A DNA stretch of 64,000 bases from Nibrella saemangeumensis (GTDB lineage: Bacteria > Bacteroidota > Bacteroidia > Cytophagales > Spirosomataceae). Each line of letters starts with the position of its first letter. Within the stretch, counting starts at the first letter, position 1. The notes beneath the pieces are model-generated. The model ran no database searches, was not told the DNA's origin, and was given only the letters and a program-made list of their open reading frames with translations. Where the stretch lies: contig NZ_BAABHD010000083.1 in NCBI RefSeq assembly GCF_039541915.1, forward strand, positions 1-64,000, read 5' to 3'. The position numbers and the translations under genes are program-made. This document shows positions 43,613 to 51,813 of this stretch, piece by piece.

Positions 43613-44566
43613 ATGAACCGCATTGACCGATTAACCGCTATATTAATTCACCTGCAAACGAAAAAAGTTGTAAAAGCCCAGGAACTGGCTGACCGGTTTT
43701 CCATCAGCCTTCGGACGGTATACCGCGATATTCGGTCGCTGGAAGAAGCGGGTGTACCCATCGGAGCCGAAGCTGGCATCGGGTATTTTCTGGAAGGCTA
43801 CAACTTGCCCCCGGTCATGTTTACCAACGCCGAAGCCAGTGCGTTGCTGGTCGGCGGGAAGTTTGTAGAGAAGCTAGCGGATAAGTCACTTACCGAACCA
43901 TTCCAATCGGCGCTCTACAAAATTAAAGCAGTGATGAAAGGCTCCGAAAAGGAATATCTGGAGGAATTGGAGCCTAAAATTGCCATCCACTCATTAACCA
44001 GGCCAACGCCTTATTCCGACCACCTCCTGAACGAAATCCAGGAAGCCATTGCCCAGCAGCAGGTCCTTTCCATTGAGTACCTGTCCAATTACAACGAGCA
44101 GATTACCCAGCGCGAAGTAGAAGCCATTGGCCTGTACCACTACGGCCGTGGTTGGCACCTGATTGGCTTCTGTACCCTGCGTCAGGATTACCGCGACTTC
44201 CGCGTCGACCGTATCCGGCAGCTTACCAATACCGGCAAGCGGTTTACCAGCCGACGGCTATTATCACTACAACAGTACCTGTCGCGGGAAGTCGAGGCTA
44301 TGCCGCAGACCGATGTGACGCTAGTCTTCCGGAAGAATGTCGTGCGTTTTATGCAGGAGCAGAAATACGTCTACGGCTATGAATCCGAAGAGAGCTTGGG
44401 CGATACGGTAAGAATGCATTTCAAAACCCGTTTTCTGGAGGGATTGAGTCGCTGGATATTGATGTTTGGGGATGATGTATCGGTAGAATCGCCGGAGTCG
44501 CTGAAGACGCTGATGCGGTCACTGGCGGCCGAAATTCGCGACCATTATTTACCCGAGATTTCCTGA
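43613..44566 (+). CDS. WYL-domain (YafY-type) transcriptional regulator
   Basis: 317 residues. The N-terminal HTH (RLTAILIHLQTKKVVKAQELADRFSISLRTVYRDI) is of the HTH_11/DeoR-like type. The middle WYL domain (about 140-225) has VLSIEYLSN, VEAIGLYHYGRGWHLIGFC and RDFRVDRIRQL. A C-terminal WCX-like extension follows. WYL proteins sense ligands such as nucleic-acid fragments or small molecules and repress or activate neighbours. Target unknown; the GyrI-like gene starts 45 bases downstream and is the most likely partner. Confidence 0.9.
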   Translation: MNRIDRLTAILIHLQTKKVVKAQELADRFSISLRTVYRDIRSLEEAGVPIGAEAGIGYFLEGYNLPPVMFTNAEASALLVGGKFVEKLADKSLTEPFQSALYKIKAVMKGSEKEYLEELEPKIAIHSLTRPTPYSDHLLNEIQEAIAQQQVLSIEYLSNYNEQITQREVEAIGLYHYGRGWHLIGFCTLRQDYRDFRVDRIRQLTNTGKRFTSRRLLSLQQYLSREVEAMPQTDVTLVFRKNVVRFMQEQKYVYGYESEESLGDTVRMHFKTRFLEGLSRWILMFGDDVSVESPESLKTLMRSLAAEIRDHYLPEIS

Positions 44567-44611
44567 AAGCCTACTGACATAGGGCTGTCACTGCCCCGGT
44601 TTACCTTTGTT

Positions 44612-45124
44612 ATGGTCCTTAAAACAACAGATACCATTACAACACAAACCGTTTCTACCCCAGCCGTCCAACTCACTGAAAAGGTCGTGCCGCCGTTCAC
44701 CGCTCTTTGCTTTACTACCCGAACCACCCTGAAGGATTTATCGCAGTACTACGGCGTAGTCGCCAGCCAGCTAACTCAAGAGGCAGAGCGGCTGAATCTG
44801 GAGGTAAACGGACCGGTGCAGTGGGTGTATACCGGAGCGACCGGTGATATGGACAATGAATTTCAACTGGAAATTACCTTACCCATCAGTGAAGCTCATG
44901 GTGAGCCGGAAACGTTTACCTTTCAGCAGTTTGATTCATTTCGGTGCGTATCGTACACCCACACCGGTCCCTGGAGTGACCTTATGGCGGTGTATGACGC
45001 GTTCTTTGCTGAGTTTTACCGGCTGGGTTATCAGGACGGTAGCAACGTGCGTGAGATTTACGCTGTTGTGGATGTTGATACCCCGGCCAATAACGTCACC
45101 GAAATCCAGGTCAGCATTGAATAA
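44612..45124 (+). CDS. GyrI-like (effector-binding) domain protein
   Basis: 170 residues. After a short Thr-rich N-terminus comes the GyrI/AraC effector-binding fold: VVPPFTALCFTTRTTL, VQWVYTGATGDMDNEFQLEI and FRCVSYTHTGPWSDLMAVYD, ending in an EIQVSIE strand. Such domains bind hydrophobic or cationic small molecules, either in regulators or alone as here. It follows the WYL regulator by 45 bases. A TACCTTTG element at 44602-44609 sits so close to the ATG that a transcript from it would be leaderless, so it may be chance. Confidence 0.82.
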   Translation: MVLKTTDTITTQTVSTPAVQLTEKVVPPFTALCFTTRTTLKDLSQYYGVVASQLTQEAERLNLEVNGPVQWVYTGATGDMDNEFQLEITLPISEAHGEPETFTFQQFDSFRCVSYTHTGPWSDLMAVYDAFFAEFYRLGYQDGSNVREIYAVVDVDTPANNVTEIQVSIE

Positions 45125-45176
45125 CCCCCTCTACCAGCACACAACCTGCTGAATAGTAGACGAACGGAATGAGTAC

Positions 45177-45206
45177 ACCGGAAGCCCAATCAGGCTTCCG
45201 GTTTTT
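45177..45206 (+). terminator. Terminator after the GyrI-like gene
   Basis: Perfect 10-bp stem ACCGGAAGCC (45177-45186) / GGCTTCCGGT (45193-45202) with a six-base loop and a T-run. Confidence 0.9.
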
Positions 45207-45294
45207 GTTGTTGCCGGCCCAGGCTCAAATTAGCATACAGGCTCTTGACATTTTTCGTATGTTTATCATCTGATTACTAACCCTAACTCCATTC

Positions 45295-46470
45295 ATGAAC
45301 GATTCATTCACTTTCTCCCGGCGTGATTTTCTGCAAAAGATGTCGGCCGGTGTCGGTGCCTCGGCGCTCTCGCTACCCTTTCTGGCTCAGGCTGCCCAAG
45401 CCGACCCACTATTTCAGGACAGGAAATTAGGCATCGCCTTAGTTGGTTTAGGTAGCTACAGCACCAACCAGCTGGCACCTGCCCTGCAAAAGACGCAGCA
45501 TTGCCGGCTGGCTGGTATTGTTACCGGCACTCCATCCAAGGCCGAAGCTTGGAAGCAGAAGTACAACATCCCGGACAAAAACATCTATAACTACCAGAAT
45601 TTCGACCGCATCGCCGATAATCCGGATATCGACGTAGTGTATGTGGTGCTGCCCAACAACATGCATACTGAATACGTCATTCGGGCCGCCAGGGCAGGTA
45701 AGCACGTTATCTGCGAAAAGCCACTGGCGATTACCGTAAAGGAATGTCAGGATATGATTGACGCCTGTAAAAAGGCAAACCGGCAGTTGGCCGTTGGGTA
45801 TCGGTTGCACTATGAGCCATTTACCCTGGAAATGATGCGGCTGGGTCAGCAGAAGGTATTCGGGGCGGTGAAGTTTGTAGAAGCCAGCGACGGCTTCAAG
45901 GCGGGCGACCCGAACCAATGGCGATTGAAGAAAGCCATGGCCGGTGGCGGTCCGTTGATGGACGTGGGTATCTACGCCGTCAATGGTGTACGCTACGTCA
46001 CCGGTGAAGAACCTATCTCCGTAACGGCGCAGTTTGGCCCTAAAACGAACCCACAAAAGTTTAAGGAAGTAGAAGAAACCATGTTCTGGCAGTTTGAGCT
46101 ACCCAGCGGGGCTGTTTCCAACTCTACTACCAGCTACAGCGCCGGGGTTGAACGCCTGTATGCGGCCGCCGAGAATGGCTGGTTTGAACTTCGTCCGGCG
46201 TTCGGGTACGGCCCGCTGAAAGGTAACACCAGTAAAGGTCCGATTGAGCAGCCCATCGTCACCCACCAAGCCGTGCATATGGATGGTGTCTGTAAGACGC
46301 TGCTGGACGGTCAGAAGCTCCCCGACCATATTACGGGTGAAGAGGGTCTTCGCGACGTTCGGCTGTTGCAGGCCATCTACCGGGCCGCTGAAACGGGTCG
46401 CAAGATTGACCTGAAGGAGAGTGGGTTTGTGAGTAAGTCTCCGTATTCGGCTGCGACGGCCAGTAAATGA
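45295..46470 (+). CDS. Gfo/Idh/MocA family oxidoreductase with Tat signal
   Basis: 391 residues. The N-terminus FSRRDFLQKMSAGVGA is a twin-arginine signal ending near AQAAQA. The Rossmann part has GIALVGLGSYSTNQLAPAL, DVVYVVLPNNMHTEYV and the ICEKPLAI motif with the catalytic Lys. The C-terminal alpha/beta domain has AMAGGGPLMDVGIYAVNG. It is a periplasmic NAD(P)-dependent sugar or inositol-type oxidoreductase; in this family the cofactor is exported with the folded protein. It resembles glucose-fructose oxidoreductase. Substrate unknown. A hairpin (AACGGTTT / AAACCGTT, 46516-46534) follows the gene. Confidence 0.9.
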   Translation: MNDSFTFSRRDFLQKMSAGVGASALSLPFLAQAAQADPLFQDRKLGIALVGLGSYSTNQLAPALQKTQHCRLAGIVTGTPSKAEAWKQKYNIPDKNIYNYQNFDRIADNPDIDVVYVVLPNNMHTEYVIRAARAGKHVICEKPLAITVKECQDMIDACKKANRQLAVGYRLHYEPFTLEMMRLGQQKVFGAVKFVEASDGFKAGDPNQWRLKKAMAGGGPLMDVGIYAVNGVRYVTGEEPISVTAQFGPKTNPQKFKEVEETMFWQFELPSGAVSNSTTSYSAGVERLYAAAENGWFELRPAFGYGPLKGNTSKGPIEQPIVTHQAVHMDGVCKTLLDGQKLPDHITGEEGLRDVRLLQAIYRAAETGRKIDLKESGFVSKSPYSAATASK

Positions 46471-46540
46471 TATACGGGTTGGGTGATAGATTGTAGTTGA
46501 TTCGCTAACGCTTAAAACGGTTTGGAAAACCGTTGTACAG

Positions 46541-47515
46541 ATGAGAGCAGTACTTTGTCGCCAGTTTGGTCCACCCGAGAGTTTGCAGGTGGAGGATATT
46601 CCGTGGCCGGTTGCGGAAAAAGGGAAAGTGGTCATTGAGGTAAAAGCCTGCGGTGTCAATTTCCCGGATACGCTGATAATTCAGGGTAAATACCAGTTCA
46701 AGCCGCCGTTCCCGTTTGCACCGGGGGGCGAAGTGGCTGGCATAGTTCGGGAGGTAGGCGAAGGCGTTACCCACCTGAAACCGGGTGACAATGCCTTTGC
46801 CCTGACCGGCTGGGGTGGCTTTGCCGAAGGTGTGCTGGCCGATGGCTACCGCACCTTCCCCATGCCACCGGGTATGGATTACCAGACGGCGGCTTCGCTG
46901 ATGTACACCTACGGTACCTCCTACCACGCTTTAAAAGACCGGGCGCAGCTACAATCGGGCGAGACGCTGCTGGTATTAGGCGCAGCCGGTGGCGTTGGTT
47001 TAGCGGCCGTATCGCTGGGCCACATCATGGAGGCGAATGTCATTGCTGCGGCCTCTACTGATGAGAAGCTGGAACTGTGCCGCCAGTATGGTGCCACCGA
47101 AACAATTAACTATTCTACGCAGGATTTGCGGGAGCGGATTAAAGAAATCACCGGCGGCAAGGGTGTCGATGTAATTTATGACCCCGTCGGTGGTGATTTA
47201 GCCGAGCCGGCCTTACGCTCCATGAACTGGCGCGGGCGCTATCTGGTCGTGGGTTTTGCCGCCGGTCAGATACCGAACATTCCGCTGAACCTGCCGTTGC
47301 TGAAAGGCTGCTCCGTTGTCGGGGTATTCTGGGGTTCCTTTGCGGAGCGACAGCCGAAGGAAAACTTCAAGAACTTCCAGAAACTGCTCGGCTTTATTCA
47401 GCAGAGCAGGCTCAAGCCGCACATCCACGCCACCTACCTGCTAGAACAGGCCTCCGACGCGCTTAATGAAATGCTGAGCCGGCGGGTGATGGGAAAGATT
47501 TTGGTAGTGCCGTAG
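46541..47515 (+). CDS. NADPH:quinone oxidoreductase family protein (MDR superfamily)
   Basis: 324 residues. Zinc-free medium-chain dehydrogenase/reductase: KACGVNFPDTLIIQGKYQ, ALTGWGGFAEGVLAD and the nucleotide motif LVLGAAGGVGLAAV at about residues 145-158, followed by VIAAASTDEKLELC and the conserved C-terminal QSRLKPHIHATYLLEQA. Reduces quinones or other electrophiles with NADPH in the cytosol. It ends 11 bases before a large inverted repeat and runs convergently with prfB. No cofactor or substrate can be fixed by sequence alone. Confidence 0.92.
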   Translation: MRAVLCRQFGPPESLQVEDIPWPVAEKGKVVIEVKACGVNFPDTLIIQGKYQFKPPFPFAPGGEVAGIVREVGEGVTHLKPGDNAFALTGWGGFAEGVLADGYRTFPMPPGMDYQTAASLMYTYGTSYHALKDRAQLQSGETLLVLGAAGGVGLAAVSLGHIMEANVIAAASTDEKLELCRQYGATETINYSTQDLRERIKEITGGKGVDVIYDPVGGDLAEPALRSMNWRGRYLVVGFAAGQIPNIPLNLPLLKGCSVVGVFWGSFAERQPKENFKNFQKLLGFIQQSRLKPHIHATYLLEQASDALNEMLSRRVMGKILVVP

Positions 47516-47526
47516 TAGGCAGTGTA

Positions 47527-47697
47527 CTATGTACGGGTCAGCCTCCGGCCGGCCCAGCCGCGCCAGCGGCTAACCTCCAGGCTAGCCGCTGGCCAGAACG
47601 CTTTAGATTGACACGTGTGGTTATTGGCGCAATTGTTCTGGACTGATTTGTTAGCCGCTGGCGCGGCTGGGCCAGCCGGAGGCTGACCCGTACATAG
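47527..47697. repeat. 171-bp cruciform-type inverted repeat element
   Basis: The left arm (47527-47574) and right arm (47650-47697) are 48 bases each and pair with a single mismatch (C47550 against A47674). Each arm contains smaller palindromes (AGCCGC-GCCA-GCGGCT). The 75-base centre has another inverted pair, CCAGAAC (47593-47599) / GTTCTGG (47635-47641), and a TAGCCGCT (47583-47590) that can pair with AGCGGCTA (47565-47572), so alternative folds exist. It lies between two convergent genes and is GC-rich. This looks like a BIME/REP-type or miniature inverted-repeat mobile element; it could also serve as a bidirectional terminator. Confidence 0.85.
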
Positions 47698-47698
47698 C

Positions 47699-48776
47699 CT
47701 ACTCCTGCATCAGCAAAAAGGACTTAATAAACTCGTCCAGGTCACCGTCCAGTACCGCTTCGGTGTTGGAGGTCTGATAGCCGGTGCGGTGGTCTTTCAC
47801 CCGGCGGTCGTCGAGGACGTAGCTGCGGATTTGCGATCCCCACTCAATCTTTTTCTTGCTGGCTTCTACCTCGGCGCGGGCAGCATTCCGCTTTTCTACC
47901 TCAATCTGGTATAGCTTTGATTTCAACAGGCGCATGGCTACTTCTTTGTTCTGTAGCTGGCTCCGTTCCTGCTGGCATTCGATGATAATACCGGATGGTT
48001 TATGCCGTAGCCGAACGGCCGTTTCGACTTTATTTACGTTCTGTCCACCGGCACCGCCTGACCGGAAAGTGTCCCAGTCGATATCGGCCGGATTTACCTC
48101 AATCTCGATGGTATCATCAATCAGCGGGTAAGCGTAAACCGACGCGAACGACGTATGCCGGCGGGCATTGGAATCAAACGGTGAAACCCGAACCAGGCGG
48201 TGTACGCCATTTTCTGATTTCAAATAGCCATAAGCCAGCGGTCCTTCGACCTCAATGGTGGCTGATTTAATACCGGCCGTATCACCTTCCTGGTAGTCGA
48301 CCTGTTTTACGCTGTAGCCGTGCTTCTCGGCCCAGCGCAGGTACATGCGGTAAAGCATATCGGCCCAGTCCTGGCTTTCGGTACCACCGGCACCGGAATT
48401 TATTTCCAGTACGGCACTAAGCTGGTCTTCCTCGTTGCTGAGCATCTTCTTCAGCTCCAGTTCTTCCAGCGTAGCTGTTACCTTCTGGCCTTCCTCATCA
48501 ACCTCTTCTTCCGTAACCTCGCCGGCTTCGTAGAATTCGAAGAGTGTTTCGAGGTCGCCCATCTCGCCATCGAGCTTGTCGTAACCACCAATCCAGCCCT
48601 TTAGGGCACGGACCTGCTTCATGGTATTTTCGGCGCGTTCGGCATCATTCCAGAACTCGGGCTGGAAGGTTTGCTGTTCGAGGTCGGCTAAGCGTTCTTT
48701 CTTGGTGTCGTAGTCAAAGATACCCCCTCAAGGCCTCAACTCTGGCCTTCAAGTCTTTCAACTGGTCTGTTGTCAT
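47699..48776 (-). CDS. prfB: Peptide chain release factor 2, with programmed +1 frameshift
   Basis: 358 residues after recoding. The zero frame starts at the ATG at 48776 and reads 20 codons to CTT, then TGA at 48716-48714. A +1 slip continues as GAC into the long frame. The main body has the class I release-factor motifs: the SPF tripeptide in SPFDSNARRH for stop-codon recognition and GGAGGQNVNK carrying GGQ for peptidyl-tRNA hydrolysis. It terminates translation at UGA and UAA. It is encoded convergently with the quinone oxidoreductase. The repeat element starts just beyond its 3' end. Confidence 0.97.
48713..48728 (-). promoter_or_regulatory. prfB: prfB recoding site
   Basis: Read on the minus strand: AGGGGG (48728-48723), TAT, CTT (48719-48717), TGA (48716-48714), C. 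The Shine-Dalgarno-like AGGGGG lies three bases before CTT, exactly the known spacing for +1 slippage in bacterial prfB. RF2 shortage raises the frameshift and so raises RF2. Confidence 0.97.
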
Positions 48777-48802
48777 CTCGATGTTTGGTTTTTACAAGGT
48801 CG

Positions 48803-48810
48803 CAAAGATA
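48803..48810 (-). promoter_or_regulatory. Candidate -7 element for prfB
   Basis: Plus-strand CAAAGATA is TATCTTTG on the minus strand, matching TAnnTTTG, 27 bases ahead of the prfB start. No clear -33 partner. Confidence 0.4.
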
Positions 48811-48935
48811 AAACAATTCCCGGCATACCCCTTGTTTTGGGTCATCGGCAGAATTTATGTGAACGGGTCCGCTGGTGTAGCCGGCCATTGCCGAAGATGA
48901 TTTAGCGGTCGGTGCGGCATATCAACTTTTCGGCC

Positions 48936-48943
48936 TAACTTTG
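48936..48943 (+). promoter_or_regulatory. Candidate -7 element for lpdA
   Basis: TAACTTTG fits TAnnTTTG, 57 bases before the lpdA start codon. No clear -33 element. Confidence 0.4.
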
Positions 48944-49000
48944 CGTTCCTCAAGCAGGTAGTTGAGCTATTTATTTTCTGACCACTATACAATCTGAAAG

Positions 49001-50395
49001 ATGGCATCACAATACGATGTAATCGTTTTAGGCAGCGGGCCGGGTGGCTACGTAGCCGCAATTCGGGCCTCGCAGTTAGGCATGAAAACAGCCGTTGTTG
49101 AGCGCGAAAGCCTCGGCGGTATCTGTCTGAACTGGGGCTGTATTCCCACCAAAGCACTGCTGAAAAGCGCCCAGGTTTTTGAATACATTAAACACGCTAA
49201 AGACTACGGCATTACCGTCAATGACTCCAGCGCCGACTTCAATGCCGTTATCAAACGCAGCCGTGGCGTAGCCGAGAGCATGAGCAAAGGCGTTCAGTTC
49301 CTGATGAAGAAGAACAAAATCGATGTCATCTACGGAACGGGCAAAATAAAGCCGGGTAAAAAGCTGGACGTAACCGACAACGACGGCAAAACCACTGAAT
49401 ATTCCGCCAAGCATATCATCATCGCCACCGGCGGCCGGGCGCGGCAGTTACCGGCAGTCCCTATGGATGGCCAGAAAGTTATTGGTTACCGGGAAGCTAT
49501 GGTACTGGAAAAGCAGCCAGCCAGCCTGCTGGTTATTGGTTCAGGAGCCATCGGTGTCGAGTTTGCCTACGTATACGCCAGCATGGGTACCAAAGTGACC
49601 ATCGTTGAGTTTATGCCCAACATTGTGCCGGTTGAGGATGAGGAAATCTCGAAAGAGCTCGCCAAGCAGTACAAGAAGATGGGCATCGACATCTATACCA
49701 GTTCGGAAGTAACCAAAGTAGATACCAGCGGCAAAGGCTGTAAGGTGTTTGTCAAAACGAAGGATGGCGAAAAAACCTTTGAGGTTGATATTGTCTTATC
49801 GGCTGCTGGGGTAGTTTCCAACATCGAGAACATCGGTTTGGAAGAGACTGGCATTAAAACAGAGAAGGGTAAAATTCTGACGGATGACTTCTATCGGAGT
49901 AATGTAGAAGGCTACTACGCCATCGGCGACGTTACCAAGGGACAGGCACTGGCGCACGTTGCTTCCGCCGAAGGTATCATCTGTATCGATAAAATTGCCG
50001 GTCACCATGTAGAACCGCTGAACTACAATAATATTCCGGGGTGTACCTACTGTTCACCGGAGATTGCTTCGGTAGGATATACCGAGAAAGCGGCCCGTGA
50101 GGCAGGATATGACATCAAAGTTGGTAAGTTTCCGTTTACCGCTTCCGGCAAGGCGAAAGCCGCCGGCGCGCCGGAAGGCTTTGTGAAAGTTGTTTTCGAT
50201 GCCAAGTACGGTGAGTTTTTAGGTGCTCACATGATTGGCTACAACGTAACCGAGCTGATTGCTGAGGTGGTAGCGGCCCGCAAACTTGAAACGACCGGTC
50301 ACGAAATCCTGACGTCTGTACACCCACATCCAACCATGTCGGAAGCCGTAAAAGAAGCTACCGAAGTGGCGTACGGCGAAGCGATTCACTTGTAA
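49001..50395 (+). CDS. lpdA: Dihydrolipoyl dehydrogenase
   Basis: 464 residues. The FAD-binding motif GSGPGGYVAAIRASQLG, the redox pair in GGICLNWGCIPTKALL, the NAD site VIGSGAIGVEFAYVYASMG and the C-terminal catalytic His in SVHPHPTMSE identify E3. It re-oxidises lipoyl groups of pyruvate or 2-oxoglutarate dehydrogenases. No E1 or E2 genes are adjacent, so it is a stand-alone copy. A terminator downstream lies within the coding end of the convergent gene. Confidence 0.97.
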   Translation: MASQYDVIVLGSGPGGYVAAIRASQLGMKTAVVERESLGGICLNWGCIPTKALLKSAQVFEYIKHAKDYGITVNDSSADFNAVIKRSRGVAESMSKGVQFLMKKNKIDVIYGTGKIKPGKKLDVTDNDGKTTEYSAKHIIIATGGRARQLPAVPMDGQKVIGYREAMVLEKQPASLLVIGSGAIGVEFAYVYASMGTKVTIVEFMPNIVPVEDEEISKELAKQYKKMGIDIYTSSEVTKVDTSGKGCKVFVKTKDGEKTFEVDIVLSAAGVVSNIENIGLEETGIKTEKGKILTDDFYRSNVEGYYAIGDVTKGQALAHVASAEGIICIDKIAGHHVEPLNYNNIPGCTYCSPEIASVGYTEKAAREAGYDIKVGKFPFTASGKAKAAGAPEGFVKVVFDAKYGEFLGAHMIGYNVTELIAEVVAARKLETTGHEILTSVHPHPTMSEAVKEATEVAYGEAIHL

Positions 50396-50424
50396 TAATT
50401 GTAAGTAACCGCAGAAGCGGCTAA

Positions 50425-51813
50425 TTAAGCCCTCATCACATGCTCCGGCATTTGGTGAGGGTTTTTGTTTATCCAGTACTCATAAAGGCCATACCCTACA
50501 ACGGCCAGGTATTCTACCGCCGTCAGCAGCAGATTCTCCCGGTAAGGTAAGCCGCTCTGGTAGGTAGCATAAGACAGCCAGATAAGTCCCGACCAAACCA
50601 GCGGAAAGCGAAAGTTGGTAAACACACTGACCGCTATTAATGTAGTAGCGTACCAGGGATGTACGGTGGTGGCCAGCGCAAAGTAGAGAGTTAGGGTAAG
50701 TATAAGCTTGGTAGAAACAGAATTGGTTAGCTTTTTATTAAAGGCTATCCATAAAACGCCCAGTGTCGTAACTAATGAAAGCCAAAATCCGGCCTGCACA
50801 ATGATGTTGTAGCCTTTTATCCAGAAGCCAACTTCCCGGATGAGGTAATACACGCTGGCGTTGAACTCAAACTTCTGGAAGTACAGATTAATACTGGAAA
50901 AGACATTCTGCACCAGCGCCACACTGGCAAAAGGAAGAAACAGAATACCTGTCAAAACCAGGGTTAAGGCAGCATAAGCAATACCCCGTCGCCAGCCTAA
51001 GTACTGAATTGCTAAGGGCAGAAAAAGCAGGGGCAGCAGCTTGGTACAAACTGCAAGCGCCAGCGCCCCGGCCGATAATACCCACCGGTTCTTTACCAGT
51101 AGCCATACGGCCATTAGCACAAAAAAGATAACGATGGCTTCAAAATGCACATTGCCGGTAAGCTCCAGAATAACCAGCGGGTTCAAACCGTACAGGAGCG
51201 CCAGATTGGGATTCCGGTTGAAGTGCTTTAGCAGACGGACCAGTAGCCATAAAACACCAAGCTCCGCAAGCAGAATCGAAACTCTTAACGTTACTACATT
51301 CCCTAAAACATTGTCTGGCGACAGCATAGCCGCCAGGCCAAACAGAGCCTGGTTGAGCGGAGGATAAACGGTGTAGTAGTCGGGTGAGTTGAGGTAGATG
51401 AACAGGTTACCGTCTACACCGGCTCTATCAGCCAGGGGACTGTTAATAATCCCACTGGGAAGATAGAGATACGGATTGAAGCCATGCACCAGCAGCCGGC
51501 CATCCCAGATAAATCGATAAAAGTCATCAGATAGTCTTGGTAGGGCAAACAGCAATGTTAGTCGAAAGGCAATGGAGGCTGCAAACAGGAAGCGGTCAGG
51601 CGCTTCTGAAAAACCTGGTATAGTACCACTATCACCTGGCTGCGCAAGGCGATGGTACCACAATGGCCGCACGCGTAATAGATAGCCCCAAAAGAGCAGG
51701 CCGTATAAAGAAAGAAGCGTGCCGAATTGCTCACGCGGCACGCCATACGCGATAAAGATGTAAAGACCAGCCGACAACGCCAGCCAGCCAATGCGAAACG
51801 GTGTAAGGGTCAT
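50425..51813 (-). CDS. Multi-spanning membrane glycosyltransferase (GT87/DUF2029-like)
   Basis: 462 residues with about 10-12 membrane helices and large loops. Sequences such as LSDDFYRFIWDGRLLVHGFNPYLY (first loop, with Asp pair) and YGLNPLVILELTGNVHFEAIVIF are typical of the polyprenyl-phosphate-sugar-dependent GT-C mannosyltransferases. The start ATG at 51813 overlaps the stop of the upstream GT2 gene by four bases (ATGA). It acts in the inner membrane using a lipid-linked sugar donor, probably made by the neighbouring GT2 at 53.4-54.1 kb. Acceptor not determined. Confidence 0.82.
   Translation of the reverse strand: MTLTPFRIGWLALSAGLYIFIAYGVPREQFGTLLSLYGLLFWGYLLRVRPLWYHRLAQPGDSGTIPGFSEAPDRFLFAASIAFRLTLLFALPRLSDDFYRFIWDGRLLVHGFNPYLYLPSGIINSPLADRAGVDGNLFIYLNSPDYYTVYPPLNQALFGLAAMLSPDNVLGNVVTLRVSILLAELGVLWLLVRLLKHFNRNPNLALLYGLNPLVILELTGNVHFEAIVIFFVLMAVWLLVKNRWVLSAGALALAVCTKLLPLLFLPLAIQYLGWRRGIAYAALTLVLTGILFLPFASVALVQNVFSSINLYFQKFEFNASVYYLIREVGFWIKGYNIIVQAGFWLSLVTTLGVLWIAFNKKLTNSVSTKLILTLTLYFALATTVHPWYATTLIAVSVFTNFRFPLVWSGLIWLSYATYQSGLPYRENLLLTAVEYLAVVGYGLYEYWINKNPHQMPEHVMRA
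50430..50466 (+). terminator. lpdA terminator overlapping the convergent gene
   Basis: CCCTCATCA (50430-50438) pairs with TGGTGAGGG (50453-50461), one mismatch region, then TTTTT. It occupies the last codons of the minus-strand glycosyltransferase. Confidence 0.7.
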
